A stretch of 64,000 nt of DNA, from the NCBI GenBank assembly GCA_018267965.1, contig JAFDXK010000001.1:62001-126000 (forward strand), read 5' to 3'. This DNA is from Bacteroidota bacterium (GTDB lineage Bacteria; Bacteroidota; Bacteroidia; Chitinophagales; Chitinophagaceae). The translations under genes were made by a program, and so were the position numbers. This document shows positions 42,559 through 50,387 of the stretch, in pieces. The notes below the pieces were generated by a model. The model saw only the letters and a list, made by a program, of their open reading frames with translations. It ran no database searches and was not told where the DNA came from. Numbering within the stretch: position 1 is the first letter of the stretch; the number at the start of each line of letters is the position of its first letter.

Positions 42559-44763
42559 ATGTTAGTATTTGGAACGCAAATGCACATTGTCACATTTATT
42601 TTTGTGAGCATAGAAATAGTTATCTTTTTCTACCTGGGGATATTTCGCTTAGCACGGCCTGATGATAAGAACGCTACGTTAAATCTTGTTCTCATTTTTT
42701 TGTTACTTACCTACAACGTCACAGGCGGATTACTACCTGATCCGAAATTGCCTGGCTCCAATTTTTTGCAGAATATAATAGCATATGCGACTGGCTTTAT
42801 TACTCCCTGTTATTTTCCATACTATGTATATAAAGCATTCGGCTTAACGAAATTAAAATTTCATGCTTACAGAGGCGTGTATCTTTTCCTGATTTTACCG
42901 TATTGCTTGTTCGTTATGGTCTTTTGGTTCACCGGGGATTTAAAAGATGCACAAAACCTGCTGATACTTCCGGTACTATATGCAGTTTGGGTAATCATCT
43001 CGTTAACGAAGGCAATCCGGTTTAAATACAACAACGACTTCTCCACCATAGAGGCCCGGCAGGAATTAGTTGTATTACTCTTTAGTATAACACCCTGGGT
43101 TGGCCTGCCCGTAATTACTTATTTCAATTTGGGGCAGGCGGTAGAGGCATTGATTACCAATATTGGGTTTCTTCTCCTATTTGGTTTACAGGTAAGCAGG
43201 CATATTACAGAGCTGAGAAATGAACATGAAAAATTGATAGAATCCGAACAACGACTAAGGAACTGGAATGCTGATCTCAAAGATGAGGTAAACAAACGCA
43301 CTAAAGAACTGGAAAAAATCAATGAACAGAAAACGAATAATTTTATCAACCTTGTTCATGAAACAAAGACGCCTCTCACCCTGATAAAAAATTATCTGGA
43401 TGAGTATATCAGTAAATATGGTACTGTTGAAGAATTGGATGTCATCAAAGGTGGTGTAGATAAACTGACGGCAGATGTTATTAACCTTTTTGATATTGAA
43501 CGCTTCTCAAAGGGAATAGATACTTATAAGCATAATCAGATTTCTGATTTTAGCGGTATTCTTAGAGATAGCCTCCCTTTGTTCAAGCATTATTGTGTCA
43601 AGCATAATATCGAATGTTCGACCTGCATAGATGATAACATTTTTGTCAAAGCTGATCCCAATGCCCTTTACCGCATAGTAAATAATATAATTGAGAATGC
43701 CATTAAGTTCACAGATCCCGATGGCGAAGTGCTTATTTCATTGACAGTGGAGGACAATGAAATATCTTTTTCTGTTACAGACACTGGTGTAGGTATTCCT
43801 GAAGATTTGCAAAAGAAGATTTTTGAGCCATATTACCAAATAGGATATAAAAATACCAGTCTCCAGGGCATGGGGCTTGGACTGCCAATAGTAAAAAAAG
43901 TTGTCGAAGGGATTGGCGGAACGGTCCGTATAGAGAGCGATCCGTCACAGAGGCGTGGCACAAAAGTCATGGTTACTTTACCTCGATATGAGCCAACTGA
44001 AAAAGATACCATTGAAAAGGCTGTAGATAAATTAAGCAAGCTAAATTATAGTTTTAATCGCGGTGAGGTAAGCGACGGAGATTATGATGCGAAAAAGAGA
44101 ACGATCTTATTGGTAGAGGACAATATTGCGATGATGAACTTCCTTTCCAATAAGCTCCGGCTTACCTACAATGTTTTTTGTGCACGGAATGGCTCTGAAG
44201 CGTTAAAGAAATTGTTTGAAATGGTTGTAACGCCAAATCTGATTTTGTCTGACGTGATGATGGATAAAATGGATGGGTTTGCTTTTGCAAAAACGCTTTC
44301 TGAACAGGATAAGTACAGCCATATACCCATCATCTTTTTAACCGCTAAATCTACACCTACCGACCGTCTGAAGGGTTTAAGGCTTGGGGCGATAGACTTC
44401 ATTTCTAAACCATTTTCATTTGAGGAATTAAGTCAGAAAATCGAAACGGTACTTGATAACATGCTACGGCAGCAACAGGCGATCATTAGCACATCCATTG
44501 CAGCCCTGAATGCAGGGAAAGGCCCGGAAACTGACAATATGGCTCAGCCTGCACTTTCAAAGTTTGAACAGAATTGCAAGTTGTTGCACCTCACAACAAG
44601 GGAGATAGAAATAGCCCGGCTAATAGTCAAAGGAAAAACATATAGAGATATAGCAAAAGAGCTGTTTATTTCAGAAAAGACCGTAACGAAGCATATCCAA
44701 AACATTTTTGCGAAAGCTGAGGTTTCCAATAAAGTAGAGCTTATAAATAAACTGAGTAAATAA
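42559..44763 (+). CDS. Hybrid sensor kinase with receiver and LuxR-type DNA-binding domain
   Basis: The 734-residue protein has about seven membrane helices (residues 5-225), a HisKA domain with the phosphoacceptor His267 (INLVHETKTPLTLI), an HATPase domain (DTGVGIPEDLQKKIFEPYYQ, GMGLGLPIVKKV), a receiver domain with Asp565 (LILSDVMMDKMDGF), and a C-terminal LuxR helix-turn-helix (LTTREIEIARLIVKGKTYRDIAKELFISEKTVTKHIQNIFAKAEV). A whole two-component route is thus in one chain. Its membrane part has no periplasmic domain, so it probably senses within the membrane. The likely target is the metal-island promoter. Confidence 0.88.
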   Translation: MLVFGTQMHIVTFIFVSIEIVIFFYLGIFRLARPDDKNATLNLVLIFLLLTYNVTGGLLPDPKLPGSNFLQNIIAYATGFITPCYFPYYVYKAFGLTKLKFHAYRGVYLFLILPYCLFVMVFWFTGDLKDAQNLLILPVLYAVWVIISLTKAIRFKYNNDFSTIEARQELVVLLFSITPWVGLPVITYFNLGQAVEALITNIGFLLLFGLQVSRHITELRNEHEKLIESEQRLRNWNADLKDEVNKRTKELEKINEQKTNNFINLVHETKTPLTLIKNYLDEYISKYGTVEELDVIKGGVDKLTADVINLFDIERFSKGIDTYKHNQISDFSGILRDSLPLFKHYCVKHNIECSTCIDDNIFVKADPNALYRIVNNIIENAIKFTDPDGEVLISLTVEDNEISFSVTDTGVGIPEDLQKKIFEPYYQIGYKNTSLQGMGLGLPIVKKVVEGIGGTVRIESDPSQRRGTKVMVTLPRYEPTEKDTIEKAVDKLSKLNYSFNRGEVSDGDYDAKKRTILLVEDNIAMMNFLSNKLRLTYNVFCARNGSEALKKLFEMVVTPNLILSDVMMDKMDGFAFAKTLSEQDKYSHIPIIFLTAKSTPTDRLKGLRLGAIDFISKPFSFEELSQKIETVLDNMLRQQQAIISTSIAALNAGKGPETDNMAQPALSKFEQNCKLLHLTTREIEIARLIVKGKTYRDIAKELFISEKTVTKHIQNIFAKAEVSNKVELINKLSK

Positions 44764-44841
44764 GCTACAAACAACTGATTTACTATTAATTGAGTACGGG
44801 AATAGTAGAAATAGCGTATAGGTTTCCGTGGTAGCCCGACC

Positions 44842-44868
44842 TACCTTTGCTGATGGCGAATAGTCGCC
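44842..44868 (+). promoter_or_regulatory. Promoter with downstream inverted repeat
   Basis: TACCTTTG (44842-44849) matches the -7 box. A short inverted repeat GGCGA-atag-TCGCC (44855-44868) lies right at or after the expected transcription start and could be an operator or a leader hairpin for the gene at 44889. Confidence 0.5.
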
Positions 44869-44888
44869 GAAAACTAAAGTAAAGGGGT

Positions 44889-46082
44889 ATGTGTGAAGGT
44901 TATGTATTAGAATGGCTGGATACTTTGGTTACCGTTACATTAAATCCGGTGAAAACCAAAATAAGTATTGCTATTACGGATGATGTAGCAACGATCCAGG
45001 ATCAGGTAATCGTTCAAAAAAACAAGGTTCAGTCTGCCATTAAGTCAACTGTATTCACCCTTGATGACGAAGCGAAAATCAAGTGCTTGATAAAGAAGTA
45101 TCATTCGAGCCTGATTACTTTGCTGGATCAGGCATTGGAAGATATGGCGCTTATAGCAGATAACGGCCCTATAAGACAGGTATTAAGTACCATTGTCTCC
45201 TGCCTGGACGAGCTGCTCACTCTCATTGAGCACAGATTTACAAGTTACCTAAGCATAGAGGAAAGAGTACCTGCTACTTATCTTAATGGTGTTAAAAAGG
45301 AACTCAGTAAGCGGCTGTCAGTAATTGATAAAAAGCTACGTGGGTATGCGGCTTATCAACCGAGCTTTACAATATTGAGGCAAGAATTGGAAAAGTTTCT
45401 CAATCAGCCTTCAGACAAGCACACCTATATTTTTCAGGAAATACTGTATATAAAAGACCTGTGTTTAGAATTGGAGCGGCTTGAACCTGTGGATAGTAAT
45501 GCGGCTTACTCCAAACTGGATGAATTGCTTATTAACATGAACTTCAATAGCAAAACTTATATCTATAACTTAACAGAAAGATTGGCTACGAATGTTAATG
45601 ATATTGAGCAACCCGATGCAAAAATGGATAGTCTCCTATTCTATCTCAAACTGTTTAAGCAATACCACAAAAAACCAGGTATAATATTTAATCGGAAAGA
45701 TGCGGATTTGCATAAGCAGGTTTCCAATTGGTTTACACAGGAGGTATTTTACCTTGAAAAGCAAATACATTATTCAATAGTGCCCATAAAGGGAGTTGCA
45801 ACTCCGAAAGAAGTTGTTCAGAAAGAAAAGATCAAACTCCTATCTATACTTTCCGTTGATCAAATGGCACTGATATTAAGGGCAGCAGACGATCTGAAAA
45901 TCGTTATGGCACGTTCTCTAAACAGTGTATTTAAAAATATTGTTCCCTACTTGTCAACCCCTTACCAGGAAAATATATCGTATGATAGCATGAGAAGCAA
46001 ATCTTATTCAGCGGAAACGAGGGATAAGGAGATTGTGATAGAAACCCTTCAACAGATGATTAAAAGGATAAGCGACTATTGA
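44889..46082 (+). CDS. RteC-like regulatory protein
   Basis: The 397-residue protein is all helical, has no membrane segment, and carries no clear DNA-binding motif in its first 300 residues. Its C-terminus (LLSILSVDQMALILRAADDL, then PYLSTPYQENISYDSMRSKSYSAETRDKE) matches the pattern I recall in RteC-type regulators of Bacteroidota conjugative elements (FLS-like end with an SxxSLRSKYY motif). RteC proteins activate excision and transfer genes in CTnDOT-type elements. This one may respond to the adjacent phosphorelay. The relation is inferred from the C-terminal pattern only. Confidence 0.6.
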   Translation: MCEGYVLEWLDTLVTVTLNPVKTKISIAITDDVATIQDQVIVQKNKVQSAIKSTVFTLDDEAKIKCLIKKYHSSLITLLDQALEDMALIADNGPIRQVLSTIVSCLDELLTLIEHRFTSYLSIEERVPATYLNGVKKELSKRLSVIDKKLRGYAAYQPSFTILRQELEKFLNQPSDKHTYIFQEILYIKDLCLELERLEPVDSNAAYSKLDELLINMNFNSKTYIYNLTERLATNVNDIEQPDAKMDSLLFYLKLFKQYHKKPGIIFNRKDADLHKQVSNWFTQEVFYLEKQIHYSIVPIKGVATPKEVVQKEKIKLLSILSVDQMALILRAADDLKIVMARSLNSVFKNIVPYLSTPYQENISYDSMRSKSYSAETRDKEIVIETLQQMIKRISDY

Positions 46083-46309
46083 ACAAATACATTTTAGTCT
46101 GTTTACTAAAGTTGCGCTTCGATAGCCATTTTATCTATAACTGACCATACTTGTTCAATCTTATTCTCACGAAACTGGTAGAATACATTTTTTCGGAAAA
46201 AGCCACCTTTTTGCCGCTTACAGGCAGATCAAGAAAGTTCTCACGAGGCGTACAGTTAAAATTTAGCCTACTTGCAACATTAACCGCATCTGAGATTAGC
46301 AATTGAATA

Positions 46310-46327
46310 CCTTAAATCCGCAAATAG
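46310..46327 (+). repeat. Left terminal inverted repeat of the IS
   Basis: CCTTAAATCCGCAAATAG is the left end. It differs from the right end (reverse complement CCTAAAATCCGCAGGTAG) at three positions. Confidence 0.9.
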
Positions 46328-46338
46328 ATAAATAAAAA

Positions 46339-46393
46339 GAGCCGAAATAGGCCTGAATTTATTGGATTCAGGCTTTTCCGGCTCATTTTTTTT
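46339..46393 (+). terminator. Terminator inside the left end of the IS
   Basis: GAGCCG pairs with CGGCTC and, inside them, GCCTGAAT pairs with ATTCAGGC, followed by ATTTTTTTT. Read on the plus strand this is a strong intrinsic terminator upstream of the transposase. It would shield the transposase from outside transcription, a known habit of insertion sequences. Confidence 0.75.
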
Positions 46394-46432
46394 CACTTAT
46401 TTAGATGATACCACTCAGATAAATAAGTTGGC

Positions 46433-47722
46433 ATGAAAGTAACCAATTCATCAGAAAAAATCACACCCTTTGGCGGCTTTAATTTTGTTTTCAATTCGTT
46501 TAAAGATTCCGGCCTTCCGGATCTGATAGATAATCAGCTGGGGATGAGGGTAAAGACCTTCGGCTTTTCCTATAGCGATATTTTCACCAACCACCTTGCC
46601 ATCTATTTAAACGGAGGGGACTGTACAGAGGATGTCAATGACCATCTCAGGGAACATCTGCGCAATGTCAGGGGTATTCAGGTGTGCAGTGCGGATACCA
46701 TCCTCCGGGGCATCAAGGAACTGGCCACTGCTACCGAAGTCTTTGAAAATCCTGTTACCGGGGTAAAGCACGGCTTCAACCTGAATCCTAAACTCAATGA
46801 CTTACTGGTAAAGGCATTAAAGCTGACCGGCCAGCTCAGGGAAAACAAACGGTATGACCTTGACTATGACAACCAGGTCCAGCCGACAGAGAAATACGAT
46901 GCTGGAATGACTTATAAAAAGACATACGGCTACCAGCCGGGAATAGCCTCCATAGACAACATGCCGGTATACCTGGAGGGCAGGAACGGAAACAGTCCGG
47001 CAAAATACCTTCAGGCAGAGACGCTGGAAAGGGCGTTTGCCAGCCTGGCCGGTAACCGGATCAGCATAGGCAGGTTCAGGGCCGATTCGGCTTCTTACCA
47101 GAAAGAGGTAGTGGACATGGTGGAACAGAACTGCAGGTCTTTTTACATCAGGGCAAACCGATGTGCAAAGATGGATGGGATGATCGGATCTGTCCCCGAA
47201 GGGGACTGGGAGAAGACCCGCCTGGGCATCCAGGAGATGGAGGTGGCCGACATCCCCGGTTACAGACCGTTTGGCGGGGACAACCCCTACCGGCTGGTCA
47301 TCAGCAGGATAAAGAGAAGGGATGCACAGACCGATATGTTCAGCGGTGGGGCCTATACCTACAGGGGCATCCTGACCAATGACTTGGAGAGTCCCAATAA
47401 GGAAGTGGTGGCCTTCTATAATGCCAGAGGGGAAAGCGAGCGGATTTTCGATGTGATGAACAACGACTTCGGTTGGGCCAAAATGCCCTGCTCTTTTTTA
47501 TCGGAGAATACCGCCTTTATGATCATGACGGCCATCTACGCCAATTTTTACAGTTACCTGGTCGGAGAATATTCCAAAAAGCTTTCCTGGCTGAAACCCA
47601 ACTATAGGCTGAAAAAATTCATCTTCCGTTTCATAACAGTGGCGGGGAAATGGATCAGGACGGGAAGAAACTATGTGCTCAAGCTATATACCGAAAAGGA
47701 CTACTCGCCTTTATTGACCTAA
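46433..47722 (+). CDS. IS1380-family transposase
   Basis: The 429-residue protein has the DDE-type pattern of the family: LDYDNQVQPTEKYD (first Asp region), GRFRADSASYQKEV (second Asp), and YNARGESERIFDVMNNDFGWAKMPC (Glu). The C-terminal segment (ENTAFMIMTAIYANFYSYL, KKFIFRFITVAGKWIRTGRNYVLKL) is typical. The open frame is intact, so the element could be active. It moves by cut and paste with a short target duplication. Confidence 0.92.
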   Translation: MKVTNSSEKITPFGGFNFVFNSFKDSGLPDLIDNQLGMRVKTFGFSYSDIFTNHLAIYLNGGDCTEDVNDHLREHLRNVRGIQVCSADTILRGIKELATATEVFENPVTGVKHGFNLNPKLNDLLVKALKLTGQLRENKRYDLDYDNQVQPTEKYDAGMTYKKTYGYQPGIASIDNMPVYLEGRNGNSPAKYLQAETLERAFASLAGNRISIGRFRADSASYQKEVVDMVEQNCRSFYIRANRCAKMDGMIGSVPEGDWEKTRLGIQEMEVADIPGYRPFGGDNPYRLVISRIKRRDAQTDMFSGGAYTYRGILTNDLESPNKEVVAFYNARGESERIFDVMNNDFGWAKMPCSFLSENTAFMIMTAIYANFYSYLVGEYSKKLSWLKPNYRLKKFIFRFITVAGKWIRTGRNYVLKLYTEKDYSPLLT

Positions 47723-47948
47723 AGCCAAATAAGCAACCGTGCAACCTGTTGAAAATCAATAACATTACAGGGAAGCTATGTCTTAGCCTGCCAGAAAACG
47801 ACAAAAAAACCGGAAAAACCTCCTCTGTACCAGTTTGGCCCAGCAATTCACACTGACTACTTCCCGGCACCCGGTCAGTAACGACCCAAAAGGGACAAAA
47901 ATAAAAGCAAAATGGTTGCTATATTTAATCTTTAAACATCCTAATTAA

Positions 47949-47966
47949 CTACCTGCGGATTTTAGG
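47949..47966 (-). repeat. Right terminal inverted repeat of the IS
   Basis: The reverse complement CCTAAAATCCGCAGGTAG matches the left end at 15 of 18 positions, and the duplicated GAATA follows at 47967-47971. Confidence 0.9.
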
Positions 47967-48196
47967 GAATAGTGAAATATAGATCAGGGATTTCGTCAAA
48001 ATTTTTTTCAAGCATCTTTTGGTAACCCGAAATGCCAATTTGATTGCCATTGTAGCAAACATCGTCATGGACAAAATGCTTCAAATTGTCTAAATCACGA
48101 CTATTCAGGCAGGTAATGTATTCTCGATAGATTTGTTCACAATTGGCCATAACCTTTTTTATTTAGGTAACATTGAATGTCACAGAAAATCTATTG

Positions 48197-48712
48197 CTAC
48201 TTATCCAGTTTCCAGCCTGTGTCAAAGTAAGAAAGAGTTGCACGTTCAACTTTCTTTTCGGAAAGGTCACGTTTCATCAGCTTGGCAAAAGGTGTGATGT
48301 TCTTATAGGCGATAGTATATTCCACGGTAGCACTTTTGTTGTCTTCCTGCAATTGAATTCCAGTAACATCTGCTAAGTCCATATCTGCCACCTTTACCAC
48401 CTGTACATTGTCATACTTCTCATCTATGCGGATGAGGTAAGGCTTTGCCTTCTCGGTAAAATGGACAATAGGTTGTCCCGCATCTTTTAGCTTCTGCGTT
48501 TTATCTATTGTTACTAACCCTTCCGCCTCCAGTCCTGCGTCCAATAGCTTCCGGGCACTTGCCGGATCACTCACATTAACTTCATATTCGTACACCTTCG
48601 GATAATTCTTTTCAGAACGTATAACCGAAGCTGCTTCTTCCTTCTCCAGCTTTGTCTGGCTGCAAGATGCCATAAGTAAAATGGCAAGTCCTAATACACT
48701 TACTGTTTTCAT
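48197..48712 (-). CDS. Lipoprotein of unknown function
   Basis: The 171-residue protein has a lipoprotein signal (ILLMASCSQT, Cys18) and a soluble beta-rich domain with no recognised motif (YEYEVNVSDPASARKLLDAGLEAEGLVTIDKTQKL). The ATG context is TTGTTATGA. It is the minus-strand neighbour of the split SnoaL-like gene, and the two are probably an accessory patch between the regulator and the transfer genes. Confidence 0.7.
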   Translation of the reverse strand: MKTVSVLGLAILLMASCSQTKLEKEEAASVIRSEKNYPKVYEYEVNVSDPASARKLLDAGLEAEGLVTIDKTQKLKDAGQPIVHFTEKAKPYLIRIDEKYDNVQVVKVADMDLADVTGIQLQEDNKSATVEYTIAYKNITPFAKLMKRDLSEKKVERATLSYFDTGWKLDK

Positions 48713-48959
48713 AACAATGCTTTTTAGCTATTCAACAATAATAGTCAACTAATTTCCTATTACTAATTTAAAAAAAATAATCGGTTTTCAGCCTCTGGAA
48801 TGGCTGATAATCACAGGGGTACAACGGGTACAACTTTCAATGCAAGAAATGTTGGACTTGAAACGCCTTGCTCATCTTCGTTTTTTTGCTTTCAGAAACA
48901 ACAGAATACAACGGCTTTCAAAGTCGGGATGAAAAAGTGTAAACGAAAAAAGCAAGCGT
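48713..48959. other. Divergent gap before the transfer operon
   Basis: This 247-base spacer separates the minus-strand lipoprotein and the plus-strand transfer genes. It is AT-rich with a TTTTTTTGC stretch near 48882-48890. No clear consensus promoter box is seen. Confidence 0.35.
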
Positions 48960-49436
48960 ATGTTAAAAAACATTTCATGGTCAGACTACATTATTGCAGT
49001 TGCCATACTATTAGCCATCTATTACCTCTTTGTAGGGATGAAGTATTTCTCAGGTGAGATCAAGGATCTACTATCCGGGAAAAGAAAACTGAAGTTCAGA
49101 GCAGCCGTTCCTAACGAACATGCTGCATACAATCCGGACAATGAGCAAAGCCTTCAGGAAACGAGTGGTTTTGAAAACACCACGGATGATGAATTTTCAG
49201 AAGTGGAGCATCTTATTGAACGCCTGAAAACGGTAATAGCAGATGCCTCCAGTAGAAAACTCATTCCCCAGGAGTTTAAGCAATATCTCAGCATGGTGCT
49301 GAAAGAATACCCTTCTGTAAGATACTCTCCCCTTCGTTCATCTATCAATGAACTGATTGTATCTGAGTGTCAAAAATATGGTGCTGTTACACTTGACGAG
49401 GATGAAGTGGAACTGCTGTGGAAAGAAGCAGTGTAG
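48960..49436 (+). CDS. Single-helix membrane protein at the head of the transfer operon
   Basis: The 158-residue protein has one N-terminal membrane helix (residues 8-27, SDYIIAVAILLAIYYLFVG) and a cytoplasmic or periplasmic acidic domain (residues 50-158) rich in Glu and Ser that includes LSMVLKEYPSVRYSPLRSSINELIVSECQKYG. I do not recognise a named family. Its place as the first gene before TraE suggests that it is a conserved part of the transfer module. Confidence 0.6.
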   Translation: MLKNISWSDYIIAVAILLAIYYLFVGMKYFSGEIKDLLSGKRKLKFRAAVPNEHAAYNPDNEQSLQETSGFENTTDDEFSEVEHLIERLKTVIADASSRKLIPQEFKQYLSMVLKEYPSVRYSPLRSSINELIVSECQKYGAVTLDEDEVELLWKEAV

Positions 49437-49443
49437 CAGACCT

Positions 49444-49530
49444 AATGGAGTGCGCTTCCCTGTCCTTCCCGGTGCGTAAGGGCAAAGTGTGGTAGGAAAG
49501 CGGGTTATGTGACGGCGAAGCCACTCCATT
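49444..49530 (+). other. Structured region in front of traE
   Basis: AATGGAGTG (49444-49452) pairs with CACTCCATT (49522-49530), enclosing about 70 bases where CGCTT can pair with AAGCG and CCTT with AAGG. It lies between the first transfer gene and traE and is GC-rich. It may act as an attenuator or a processing site in the transfer transcript. Confidence 0.45.
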
Positions 49531-49568
49531 CCTTTCGAGTTGATTTCAAACTTTAATAAACGTGTGTT

Positions 49569-49907
49569 ATGGAAATGTGCAGCAGGAAAACAAAAGCAAA
49601 TAACCGAAAAAGGGTTATTATGATCTGTGCCGCTCTGGCACTATTGGCTATCCATTATGGGGCATTTGCTCAGGATGGCATACAGGGTATCAACGAAGCC
49701 AACACTAAGGTGCGAAGCTATTTTGCAGCAGGTACAAACCTGATGTATGCAGTGGGAGCATTGCTTGGTTTGATTGGCGCAGTTAAGGTGTACCAGAAAT
49801 GGAATGCAGGTGACCAGGACACCGGTAAGGTTGCAGCCGCCTGGTTTGGCAGTTGCATTTTTCTGGTCGTGGTAGCCACTGTTATTCAATCCTTCTTTGG
49901 AGTTTAA
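49569..49907 (+). CDS. traE: TraE-like protein (DUF4134)
   Basis: The 112-residue protein has an N-terminal signal or membrane segment (residues 15-33) ending AFAQDG, followed by the DUF4134 pattern GIQGINEANTKVRSYFAAGTNLMYAVGALLGLIGAVKVYQKWNAGD and a second membrane helix. This is a pilin-like or channel component of the Bacteroidota conjugation system. The start context is GTGTTATGG. Confidence 0.85.
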   Translation: MEMCSRKTKANNRKRVIMICAALALLAIHYGAFAQDGIQGINEANTKVRSYFAAGTNLMYAVGALLGLIGAVKVYQKWNAGDQDTGKVAAAWFGSCIFLVVVATVIQSFFGV

Positions 49908-49920
49908 AAAATCAGGACGT

Positions 49921-50349
49921 ATGCAAAGTATGCTAACGGAAAAGTTGTGGGCGTATATCGTCCACAACAACCCTGACCTGATGCTCAGCTTGCAGGAGGA
50001 CTATTCAGTTACACGCTATCTGGAGAACAAGGTAGCCGCAGTGATGCCTATGGCAGCGCAGTTTCTTAGCGAAGAAAAGCCGCAATACATTATTGAGGAA
50101 TTGTGCCTGCAAGCTATGACGGAAGATTTAAAACCGTCCCGCTATCAGTATATCCGCTCAGTTATCGAGGAAGAATTTAATAGTGACTACCTGCGGATGA
50201 AGGAAAACGGAACACTCACCTATGAAGTAGTGAACCTCATTGAAGCCTGCAAAAGCATCTTCAGTGATTTTGATTTTAACGGTGAAAATGAAGCAAACAG
50301 GCATTTGAGATATGCCATCATCGGACAGGTGCATGACTATCTCGCCTAA
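49921..50349 (+). CDS. DUF1896-family protein
   Basis: Starting at the ATG at 49921 the protein has 142 residues and matches DUF1896 (MLTEKLWAYIVHNNPDLMLSLQEDYSVTRYLENKVAAVMP). The longer open frame from 49897 overlaps traE, so the shorter start is preferred. The protein is soluble and helical. DUF1896 genes recur in Bacteroidota conjugative elements with no assigned role. Confidence 0.75.
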   Translation: MQSMLTEKLWAYIVHNNPDLMLSLQEDYSVTRYLENKVAAVMPMAAQFLSEEKPQYIIEELCLQAMTEDLKPSRYQYIRSVIEEEFNSDYLRMKENGTLTYEVVNLIEACKSIFSDFDFNGENEANRHLRYAIIGQVHDYLA

Positions 50350-50387
50350 GCCCAAAAAAGAAAAGTGAAGAAAGAAAATGTGTGGTT

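Larger units (their letters stand above)
46310..47966 (+). mobile_element. IS1380-family insertion sequence
   Basis: The element is 1657 bases long and bounded by imperfect 18-bp terminal repeats (46310-46327 and 47949-47966; 15 of 18 match). Both ends are flanked by the same 5 bases, GAATA (46305-46309 and 47967-47971), a target duplication, which shows the insertion was clean. Its transposase is in the same direction as the left-hand neighbours and the base composition is richer in G and C than the host region. Confidence 0.9.
46106..48150 (-). pseudogene. SnoaL-like (ester-cyclase family) gene split by an IS element
   Basis: The gene starts at 48150 (GGTTATGG context) and runs MANCEQIYREYITCLNSRDLDNLKHFVHDD into the IS at 47966. 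If the IS and one copy of GAATA are removed, the frame continues as DLYFTIQLLISDAVNVASRLNF and VSGKKVAF, with SnoaL-like folding. Near 46180 the tail FYQFRENKIEQVWSVIDKMAIEAQL is in a shifted frame and needs the A6 run to be A4, so there is also a frameshift there. The stop is at 46106-46108. The function in related proteins is usually a small cyclase or isomerase. Both the IS and the frameshift inactivate it. Confidence 0.75.
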
